Source of the DNA: Megaustenia siamemsis
Taxonomy: Eukaryota; Mollusca; Gastropoda; Stylommatophora; Ariophantidae
DNA: 64,000 bases
NCBI GenBank assembly: GCA_032433765.1
Contig: JAVIAB010000059.1
Span: 58,232,103-58,296,102 of the forward strand
Direction: 5' to 3'
In this document: piece after piece, positions 24,501 to 36,500 of the stretch
Numbering within the stretch: the stretch's first letter is position 1
Layout of the letters: every line of letters starts with the position of its first letter
Translations under genes and position numbers: made by a program
The notes under the pieces: generated by a model
Seen by the model: only the letters and a program-made list of their open reading frames with translations
What the model was told of the DNA's origin: nothing
Database searches by the model: none

Positions 24501-27500
24501 AAAGCAAGAAACAGAGTGGAATGGCGATCCATGGTAGCCAACCTTTGTTGCAGAGAAGGTACTCGATGATGATGATGAATCTAGGCAGGCTAAATATCAG
24601 ATCTCACTACCCAGAGGCCCTCAACAAACGTGAGAACACCAGACCCAAGGGTCAACCACGAAAAAGATGGATCGATGGAATATAAGAAGCACTAGGAAAC
24701 ATAACGGCAGCAGAGGCGAACAGAAGAGCAAAAGACCGCAAATTATATCACCCTTCGACGCTGAAAGGCAGATGAGGAAGGAAAGAAGAATAAGACTACC
24801 CAGAGAAGGGTAAAGAAGTTCTCAAGAACATCTCTCATTGATGACAGTTAACTCTTTCCGTACATTTTGCTGCACTGTGCATCATGCTCATTTCGGTTGC
24901 ATACATTTCACAGCATAGTGCGTCACTCTCAATTTGATTATTGTGAACCGTCATCAAACCATATTCTTTTTACATGTCTTGTATCATATTGGTATTAGTG
25001 AAATCTAATACCTTGTTCGATTATCTAAAAATTCATATATAATATGTTATATGTTAGATATAAATATGTAGATTGATTCTCAAAACCATGAGAAATGTTG
25101 TCTCTGAAACTCTTCTGTTGCATCAATAAAAAGCTTCTGTACGGAAAGAGTTAAAAGAACTATGTAGACAGAACATAAAATTTCATGAACCTTAATGGAC
25201 AAAATAAACATTTTATGAACCTTACTGGACAAAATAAACCATTTTATGAACCTTACTGGACAAAATAAATCAGTTTATGAACCTTACTGGACAAAATAAA
25301 TCAGTTTATGAACCTTAATGGACAAAATAAACCATTTTATGAATCTTACTGGACAAAACATACCAGTTTATAAACCTTACTGGACAAAATAAACATTTTA
25401 TGAACCTTAAAGCAGTGATCTCTGCAATATGTGCCATTTTGGCACGCAGGGTTTCTGTTTTTGAGGTTGTGGTTCTGCCCTATGTGCCGTCTTCAGCTCG
25501 AAAGGACAATAGATAGATAGATAGAATGGACAAAATAAACATTTTATGAACCTTACTGGACAAAATAAACCATTTTATGAATCTTACTGGACAAAATAAA
25601 TCATTTTATGAACCTTACTGGACAAAATAAACCATTTTATGAATCTTACTGGACAAAACATACCAGTTTATTAATCTTACTGGACAAAATAAATCATTTT
25701 ATGAACCTTACTGGACAAAATAAATCATTTTATGAATCTTACTGGACAAAATAAACCATTTTATGAATCTTACTGGACAAAACATACCAGTTTATTAATC
25801 TTACTGGACAAAATAAACCATTTTATGAATCTTACTGGACAAAACATACCATTTTATGAATCTTACTGGACAAAACATACCATTTTATTAATCTTACTGG
25901 AGAAAACATACCATTTTATCAATATTACTGGACAAAATATACCATTTTATGAATCTTACAGGACAAAACATACCATTTTATGAATCTTACTGGAAAAAAC
26001 ATACCATTTTTAAAAATCTTACTGGACAAAACACTATTTTATGAATCGTACTGAATAAAACTTACAATTTTATTAATCTTATTGGACAAGACATACCATT
26101 TTATGAATCTTTTCCTATCTATTGTACTTTCGAGCTGATGGCTGAAGATGGCACATAAGGTAGAGACTCTATTTTTGAAGATCTTTGATATCAAGTGTCA
26201 GACCTTGCACAGGACAAGAATTGTATCTTGTCATACGTCTCTGTTCTGAGTGAGCCTCAGCAAAGAAGGTGATGCCTGCTGTTATTGCTTCTTCCCTCAA
26301 TGTTCTTTTTAGTGTTTCTCTAGGTCAACCTATTTTTCTTTTACCCTCCGATTCCCGTTTGAGGGCCTGCTTTGAGATTATCTTGTTGTCTCTTCTCATC
26401 ACACGATCAATATATAACCACCTTTCTTCTTTTGACTATAGAAGATATTTTTTTATGCTTTGTCATTTCTCTTATTTCTGCACTAGTCTTGAATACCATC
26501 CATGACATAAAAAGTATTTTTTATTGGACAAAATATGCTATTTTTTTATGAATTCCTACTTACCAGGAACAAAGCGAGTTTGGTTTTTAGCTCCTGTTTA
26601 TTTTGAAGGTCTGAGTAAGGTAAAATGAAGATATTAGTTTCAGCTTAACAAAGAATTACATGATTAAAATAATAATAAAAATAATAATGTATTCCTGCTT
26701 ACAGAATCATAATGATTATGAAAGTAACGATTATCCCCTCCACCCCAATGTCTTGAAAGGCATCTGAGGAATATATGGGGTTAGTGATTAAATTATCCTA
26801 TGATCAATAGCAGATGTCTGAGTGATGTGATCAGTATCATGTCAGGCCACCCTTACTTCTAATAAATCATGGTACCCATTTTTAGAGGCTGGGTTAACCC
26901 CAAACTAGGAAATAAACTTTTCATTAGGACCTTTCAAATGACACATTCATTGAGGTTCTATAATCAAAGTGCTCTGTATCATGTGACCTGGTTACATAGA
27001 AAAAACAGTTTTCTTCACCTCTTCATGGTGGTGGTTGTTTAAAATGGTTTGACTTATATACTCTTAGGGAGAACTCTCCTCTAACTAATTCTCTTATCAT
27101 TGCATAACTCAGCACGGTGGGGTGGGTCAGTAACTGATAACAGTTAGTGTTTTCTTTTTTTCTATACTTTGCCCAGGCAGCGGTTTAAAGAGGCATCTTT
27201 TTTATTTTCAGTGGAATTGAGTTCTCTTACATGTTCATCTTGAACACAGGAGCTGTGTTTTATTATTCAAGTCAGATAAGACTAGGTACTTAATCTAACC
27301 TAATCTGAGATTATACAACATATTGAGTTAAAAGTAAATACCAAGAGGTGAGGACTTTCATCTTAGCATCCACCCTATAAGTGGGATTGGATGCATCGAG
27401 TTGCTAGTTCATGGCAAAACCGTGATATCTGCACCTTTCAGTCTGACACATCTGTCTTTGGCATGAGTAGAACAATTGCTTAACAATTTTTTGGCCTACT

Positions 27501-30500
27501 CTTTTTTTTTCACTTTCAACTGCTGGGGTTCTTTAACTCTTTCTGGACTTTTAACCGACACAACAGCTCCACTTATGAAGGAATACCTGACCAAAATTCG
27601 GAACATCAGCTCAGACTGAGTGCGGTTGATTATTTTAAAGTAAAGTAATTCTGTATAAATATTCACCAATACTTGTATTCGATTATCTAGAAGAAGCTTC
27701 ATAATTACCTTCTTCGATCACCATGTGGTATTTTTTTTTTTTAAATACAGTGGTTGCGTTTTCGAAGTAAATATGTGTTTTTTCCGACAAATATTGAACA
27801 TGAGGCCACACCATTTCTTGTGCCTAATTTCATTATTTGTGGATATAAAAGCATCAAGTAAAGTGTATTTTAAGAATATAATAATGAACATAATTAAGAA
27901 CATAATTTTGAGAAGAATGGATAGCAATATGCTTTTAGTCAATGAAAATAGAGATTCATGAAATATATTTTGAATTGAAAATTATCTGCTTTGAATATTT
28001 TTATTCTATTTAAAATAAATAATATATTTTTTCCTTCATATAGCATCAATATATTGCTAGTTTAACTTTCTTCAACCATTTTCCTTTTCAGTGGTGTATA
28101 ACATGTACCACATTTAATTATATTATTGCATGAAACTGTAAAATTAAAAAGACATGTGATGGAATTTTTCTAAATTGAAAACTAATCTGGTCCGAACCTA
28201 AAGTCCGCCAAAGTCTGGAAAGAGTTAATATGAGTGCACATGGGAGCTCGTTTTTCAGGAGAGCTAGATACAGGATCTCATTATAGAGAGACCATGGATT
28301 CAAATGAAAATCTCCCACATGATTTGAACCCTGGAGTTCCTATTCAGATAATGATACTTTACCTCTAGACCACACATATACTTTCATGATATTTTGTGGA
28401 GGACAAATTACCTATGGGGTTACCATGCATGCAATGAGGTCAATTTTCCTAGCTAAATATTTAACGAGTTCTAGTATATAGGATCACCATTATTATACTC
28501 TGATAGTGTATGTCAACACTTTTTTTGATCACACACTATAAAGTTTCAACACAGCTTGCTTGCTTGCATTTGCTCGATGACTAAAGGAGTGTACCTCTTC
28601 ATCACCCGCTCTTAAAAGGACGTTAAGTGGGCGTGTCTGTGTTGTGTTGTGGTTTGCAGTATAACTGTGATTTTTGCGCCTTTCACACATCCGACTTCAG
28701 CATGACATTTTTGAGTACCAGGTTGTCTTCCCTCTTCGATCCTTACTCGCTTGGCCAGACTAGACAGGTTAGTCTGTTACTAGAGGCACCACGGAGAGGT
28801 GGAGCAGGGTCTGGATGGTTCTGGTTCACCAATCCTGGCGCAAGCCATCTGCTGTGGGTCGCTGACAACAGCTCTGGTGCTGTGAGGTGCACCTTCGCCT
28901 CCTTTCAACACAGCATATGATATGGGCCCAAGATGTCCAACAATGCCTTGGCTGGACTAACAAGTAACTGAGAGCTCAGGATGGTCTAAAAGTAAAATGC
29001 TGGTCTCTGCATGCAAAAGGTTTCAGGTCAGAATACCACCACAGGCGATAGGGGTATTTGTTTTGAAAACACACGGTTTCTTTACAGCTTTGCCCTCCAC
29101 TGGCCTCTGAGTAGTGAGATCTAATGTCTAGCCTTTTCAGTTAACAGCAAAAAATAGGGAGGTCATGTGTGCACACTCATGAAATCAATAAAGAACCCTC
29201 AGCATTTAAAAGTTAATTGAGAAGGAAAACTGCTGCTGCTTGGGTGAAAGCGTTCAAATAAAAATATACCCAAAGCATCAGACTCTTGATGATAAAAATA
29301 TAAGTATTCCTGAAGTTGGGAGCCACGATAGCTCAGTGATTAGTGAACCGGACTACAAAGGACAAGAGGTAGGGTTCAATCCCAACCGACGAGTTCCAGG
29401 TTCACCCAGCCTTTACTATCTATCTATCTATCTATTGACCTTTCGAGCCGTAACCGGCCCATAGGGCGTAGACCAAGATACACCTTCTCCTATATGAATT
29501 TTTGTTCTAGCAGTTTTCTTTTAAAGATATTTTATCAAATCTCGCCATCTGTCTCTGTTCTGTGCAAGCAGTTCTATCTCATTGAGGGAGCCGATTCCTG
29601 CTGCTCTTGCCTCTCTCATCAATGTTCTTCTCAGTGTCTCCCTGGGTCTTCCTCTTTTTCTTTTACCTGTTGTTTCCCATATGAGGGCTTGCTTTGCTAT
29701 TCGATTATTATCTCTTCTCATCACATGTCCAACGTATGACCATCGTCTTTTCTTTATTACTGAAGATATTAGTGGTTGATTGGCGATTTCTCTAATTTCC
29801 TCGTTTGTTTTGAATTCGTTCCATTCTATACCAAGTATTTTCCTTAGACATTTATTTTCGAATGCGTTCAACTTTGTTTCTATATCTCTTGTTGTTTTCC
29901 AGCTTTCACACGCATACGTAAGGGTTGATAGTACATTTGATTTGAATAGCCTAAGTTTTGTGTTTGTGCTAATGAGTTTTGATTTCCACAACTTTTCAAG
30001 GCTTCTGAAAGACATTGCTGCTTTAGCCAGTCTGATTCTAATTAGCCTTTACTGGGCACCGGAATTTTTTCTGGGAAAGTAAAGCGGCACGGGCATAATA
30101 CCGACCACATTACCCCAAAAATCATGTGCCGAAGGTCTGTAAAATTTATGGTCTCTAACACCATATTCCATATGAGCCACTTGGCATGACGGGGGTACTT
30201 TACTTTTTTACTTTTATTCCTGAAGTTGGAGAACATCAGCCTATATGTTGAGGGACACCCACATACAGTGAGGACACTCTTAGCTGAGTGCTGCAAATGG
30301 CAGTGTTTACTGGGAACAACACAGGTTTTCATGCAAAAATCTAAAAGACTAGGTCACTATTATTAAGCAATTAAAAATCTACCCATTGCCGTAGGCAGAT
30401 GTGTTGGGACAAAATGTACAAATATAGTAGCTTTCCGTAAACTTGCAACACAATGTATCCATACCCACTTAACAGATGAACGCTGAAAAATAAAACGAGA

Positions 30501-33500
30501 ACAATTACAACATACTACTCACCTATATGCAATGGAAAATGTACATCACTACCTTGGACATAACGTACAAAATAGTTGCTACATTCATGGCGATCCACGC
30601 CCTTCTCTTCCAATATACCAACTGCAATAATGAAGAATCAAACACATTCATTTGCAACATGTCCATTTGTAATTGACAAATCATCATCATCAAGTACCAT
30701 GATAGCTGGCGTTGGTAATCATGTCTCTCAACAAATTTCGATCTTGACAGTTATTTATCATTTCTGTTGTTGACCTTCTGCAAAGTCATTCTCTTAAGCT
30801 GTTTGGTATCTTTTCTCTTTGCTTCCCTCTATCTCTTCGTCCCTCAATTTTCCCAGTTGTTACAATGTATTCCAGCTGTTCTCTTCTCATTACATGGCCA
30901 AAAAATGATGATTGTTTCTTCATAATATTGGAAATTAGCTCTCTTTTTGCTTTGGCCTCTTTCATGACATTCTCATTACTCTTAGCTGTCCATGATACTC
31001 TCAACATTCTTCTGTAAAACACATTTCTATTGACTGCAGTGATTTTCTTGTCTGTTGTCCTATTGTCCATGATTCACATCCATATGTTAAGACTGGCTCT
31101 ACATAACATTTAAGAACTCTGTTTCTTGTTTCTATTGTCAAAAATTGATTACACAGTATCTTCCTCATATTTTGGAAAGCTGCTTTTGCCTGAGCCAATC
31201 TGCATACTCTGTTTTAGTCACAAGTTTGTAAGAGATCAAGAACTGCACTGGACTCTGAAGGCAAAGGTATGTAGAAAAATATCATGTCATGATGAGAGAT
31301 GCTGAATGGGAGAGCTACACAGGAATCCTAAGAAGACTTGTCAACCAACACAACACCAGTGTTTTAGGTTACTACAATTTAAGGGATATATTTTGAAGAA
31401 GATCTGAGCCACTTATGGGCTTGTCTGGTGTATAAAGAATAAAGTGGATGACCTGTTAACTAAACATGTCAAGGAGAAGTTGGCGGAGTCAATGAAAAGA
31501 AAAGTGTGGAATGAGCTTGAGGCTGAACATAATCTACATGTGAATAAACAGAAAAACAACATAATTCTTTTTACATTCAGCCTTCTTTCATTTGCAACAT
31601 TCATACAAACACTTATCTTTGTTGTATATCTTATGATAATTTTTTTGTAATAGGTTATCTAATAGAAGGACATATGGGTAATATATAAGAAAATACAAAC
31701 TATAGAGATGAAATACTATCCTTAGATTTTGATCATCTCTTACTTATATCGTTTCATTATGAAGAAATTAGCAGGAATGGACTGAAGAGCAGACAGCAAT
31801 GCCTTGAAATGACTATACACAGTAAGAGTAAAACCAGTCTTTGAATATGAAGTCCCAGCCTGGGCTACAGTTTCCAAACCTCAGCTTAGCAAAGTTAACA
31901 GAAGACAAAACCAGGCTGCCAGTATCATCACCGGTGCTATGAAATCCACACCTATAGAGACTCTAGAAACAGTAACAGGCCTAAAACCAGTCCATGAGTA
32001 TGAAGTCACAGCCTGGGGCTACAGTTTCCAAACCTCAGCCTAGCAAAGTTAACAGAACACAAAACCAGGCTGCCAGTATCATCACCGGTGCTATGAAATC
32101 CACATCTATAGAGACTCTAGAAACAGTTACAGGCCTAAAACCAGTCCATGAGTTTGCAGTCACAGCCTGGGGCTACAGTTTCCAAACCTCAGCCTAGCAA
32201 AGTTAACAGAACACAAAACCAGGCTGCCAGTATCATCACCGGTGCTATGAAATCCATATCTATAGAGACTCTAGAAACAGTAACAGGCCTAAAACCAGTC
32301 CATGAATATGAAGTCACAGCCTGGGGCTACAGTTTCCAAACCACAGCCTAGCAAAGTTAACAGAACACAAAACCAGGCTGCCAGTATCATCACCGGTGCT
32401 ATGAAATCCACACTATAGAGACTAGAAACAGTAAAAGGGCTACAATCTTTGGGAGATAGACATAAAACTAAAATAATGCAACAAGCAGAGAAATACAAAA
32501 GGCCGATACACCAAAGAATAACCAACTTCAGAAAAGGAAGACTAAAGAGGAGCAACTTTCAATCATGAGGAGAAATCATGAAAAAAGGCACCCAGACACA
32601 GAGAAAAAGCATATAGCAGAAAAACACAGAGTCGACAACTACCCATAGGACTCCTGGTCTCGCATATACACAGATGGCTCTGCTACAAACACCAATCACA
32701 AATGGAGGAGGAGGTGTGTTCTTCAGGTTGAATAACCAGGAAGAGTTTACCATGTCAAAAGCTATATGGAAATTCTTAAACAACTATAAAGCAGAAAATG
32801 AGGCCCTTAAAGATGCTGCAAAACTGGTTATTCAACACAAAAATAATTTGCACAAGAAACTGGTGATGAACTGCTAGTTAGATGACCTGAGAACAACCAT
32901 AAACCAATTTTACAATAACCTCCAGAGAGTGGTCATCCAGTGTATACCATCACACTGTAACATACAAGGAAACAAATGCACAGACAAGCTAAACAAGGAG
33001 GGAGGGAGATTACCACAAGAGAACCATCTGGTTAACTACGATGAAGTCAAATCCATCACCAAAGGCCAGTATCATGAAAAATGGAAACAAGAATATCCAA
33101 AGCATAATGAAACGGGCGTATACCTCCAACTATAAAGGTGGGATCAAGTTACCATACTTTGCCTACACACTGGCCACAACAGAATGAGACATGTTCACTA
33201 AACTCAAAATAGGAACTACCAGTCAATGCCACTGTACCTTGGATGACATGAAAACATGTTCTACAGAACTGCCCCCAGTACACAGACCTGAGGAGGTCAA
33301 CATGGCCCATGCCCTCTTTCCTGGATGAGAAACTCTACAATACAAAAATAGATGAGGCTTGACCTAGAGTCTCTAGAGCGCTAGTTTCATTCAAAGAGAA
33401 CTAAGATACCTTGTATATGTGACTCCAGGGAGAGAAATTGCTTCATTGCTGGTAAAGTTGTACTGTCAACTATAGTGGGGTATCTGCAATAAAAATATAC

Positions 33501-36500
33501 AAAATAATATGCAAGTTCAGAGAAAAACAACTTGATGTTAAGTTGATTAATGACCTACAAACATAGCCTGTTGATCACAAACTAGCCCAATATGAACTAA
33601 TTGTGTTCTATCAGGTTGTGTAAATACAATCAAACTAAATATCTCTGAACCAAAAACAAAAACTTTCAGCTCAATAGAACTACAAATTAAAATAAATCCA
33701 CACTGACTACTGTCTCCTACTACTGTTTCCGGGGTCTCATTATGAGTAAAGAATAGTGACACTGTGACCTTCCAAGCATATCGTAAGAGGCGATTAAGGA
33801 GGTTGATCGATGGCTTGACAAGCTGCCATTGTAAAAACTATTGTTATGGAAACAGAGCCATAGATTTTAGAAGCAGTGATCTCTGCAGTATGTGCCATTT
33901 TGGCATGCAAGGTTTCTGTTTTTGAGATTGTGGTTCTGCCCTGTGTGCCGTCTTCGGCTCGAAAGGACAATAGATAGATAGACACTGACTACACCGTTCA
34001 TCACCAAATAGACTGCATTTGTAATTTCTTCTCCTTCAGCGTTCAAGTCCTGTGATCATACGAACTTGACTCTTTGTCCTGTTTCATGATAAAGGAGTAA
34101 GAACAACACAATGACAAACAACGACCTGGTCACACTGTCAGCACGCGTATAAATATGTGTGTGTCCTAATTTTTCCCCTGAACCTGCACTGTGGCTGACA
34201 CACTCCATCTTTGACAGGCTGGATCTTGGTTTGACGTTGAAGTTTTCCTTCTCGCAGGGATGGGTGCCAGCCAGGACCCGCCCTGCCATGGTTTCTGTCA
34301 GGGTGTTCTCCCATAGCCTTTCCTTCTCCAGATGGTACCTGCTAGGCAGCAGTGGTTTGTTTCCTGAGTTGTCCTTGCCTGTGGATAAAGCTTAGAAAGC
34401 GGCTCTCACCCGCATGGCTTACCCCATTGTTGGAAATATGGAGCATTTTTTTTTAAAACTAATGCAACAGTTGCACCCACCCTATCCTGATAAACAAGGC
34501 CTTCCATCTGGTCTTTGGTTCATTAGTTAAATCTGCAGTCCCATCTCCAAAGATGAAGTTGGGAGATCTTTCTAGGACTGCATTGTAACTGATTCTATAA
34601 TATTACAATTGAACAGGAAAAGAAAGGCCTAACAGCTTTTCAAGAAAGGCGGATTCTTCTAATCAAAAAAAAAAAAAATTTTCTTCACTTTCATTTATGC
34701 CCCAGTTTTGAGGAAGTTACAATCTGTTAGTTCTCACACTTTTTGTTCCTCCACTGTAAAATTGTTACATACAATTTTATGTCCATATTTTATTTCCTGC
34801 CACACTAAAGATAGACAGAATCTACCCTATTAAGGCTTTTTTACAGCTGATACGAGGGTGTTTATCTTTGATCATTAATACCTGTATTTGTATGGCAATG
34901 GACTATCAATTTAAAAAAAAAAATACTTTCTAGTCAGTCGTCGAATTATCCTCATTGCACATAAACAACCGTTCATAAGTGCTCAAATCTCCTCCCCAGC
35001 AAAACAGGTTCACAGGTCCTCCCACTATCTCCTCATAGCCTCCTGAATTTAGGCAACATCCTTCAGAACCAACATGAAGATCTGGGAGCCACACCAGAGC
35101 TGCAGATTCACAGAGTCAAAAACATGATCTTTCTCTTCTTTTTGAGTGGACGATATTAGACAGGGATATATTACCATCCATCATTATGATGTAGAACACA
35201 CATTTGTCAATAATGGATGCATCAACAACATTTAATTCACTTGTATGAACACCACAGTGCCGGTGCAGAATTCTTAAAGTGGAACCTTCACTTGACTTGA
35301 GTCAGTGATCTACATGAAGGAGCTGAATGCAAATGGTGCCAAACAAATTCAATGGTGGTTATTAAACAACTCTCAGTGTCCTGACGTAATATGCATAATG
35401 AAAAGGAACACACAACAAAAAGGAAGGTCACATTCACACCGTCCGATTTGCCAAAAGGACTGCTGCCAGATGTATGCACCGGCACGAATCCATAAAATGG
35501 AACTAGTGGTTGACTTTAGTGCAGCAATCTACATTAGAGAGCTGAAATTAATCAGTCTCCAAACACAAATACTGTGGAGGTAGATGGAACACACACTCTT
35601 TTCCACCATCTTTGAACAGAAGTGAAATTGAATACATAATATAGTCTGGGACTTGACACCGTTGCTAGTTCATAAATATATGAAAGCTTTTCTGGGCATT
35701 TTGCAGCAATGAAAGCTTAAAAAAAAAAGTAAAGAGCCCCATCACGCCAAGTGGCATATAGGGAATATGGTGTTAGTCACCATAAATTTTACAGACCTCC
35801 AGCACATGATTTTTGGGGTAATGTGATCAGTATTATGCCTGTGTCGCTTTGCTTTCCCAGAAAAAAATCTGGTACCCATTTAAGGCTTGGCACTAACTTC
35901 ATAATAATTCAAGAGATATATGAGATATCTGCAAGAGGTGGAGAAAATTAGAAGAGAATGGTTTCTCTGCTGATGATGTCCCAATGATTCATCAATTCAT
36001 GGGAAAGGAGAGGTGATACTACTGATTGAAAGAATTGATATCTTAGTTTATGAATGGATTCTCAGTTTCAGCCAACAGGTGACATAAAGTGCATAAATAT
36101 CAGCCTCTACAGCTCTGTGGTTGTACTCGCATCAATCTGCCTTTTGAGACACACCATCCCATTTGCACTCAGCCTCAAATCCAGACTTCTGAGGTAATAA
36201 AATATGGAACAAGCATTCAAAAGACTCATACCTGTGTTGAAGTAATTTCAGTAACAGGTGATTCCCTCTGTTTGAAGCTATTACTGGTAGTCTGTCTGAT
36301 GGAGCTCTATAGGGAAATGTAAAAGTGAAAATTAATATTCTTTAACTGATAGGTAACAGCTGAACGAGAAGAATATTAAAGAAAGAAAAAAAAAAAGGCA
36401 GATTTCTGAATTTGATGACAAAAACATCTAGTTTCATCTTCTTCCCATAAACCTCAGGATCATTGGGGCACCACTGACAGACTTCATCAACCTTCTTGAT

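Noticed and set aside
31444..31650. Charged plus-strand frame ([19 protein letters not shown])
   Set aside because: No acceptor or donor in phase, no known family; probably chance or an old LINE piece.
35288..35583. Plus-strand coding exon around [14 protein letters not shown]
   Set aside because: Attractive phrase but interrupted by stops on both sides, no phase-compatible splice sites, and no recognised family.
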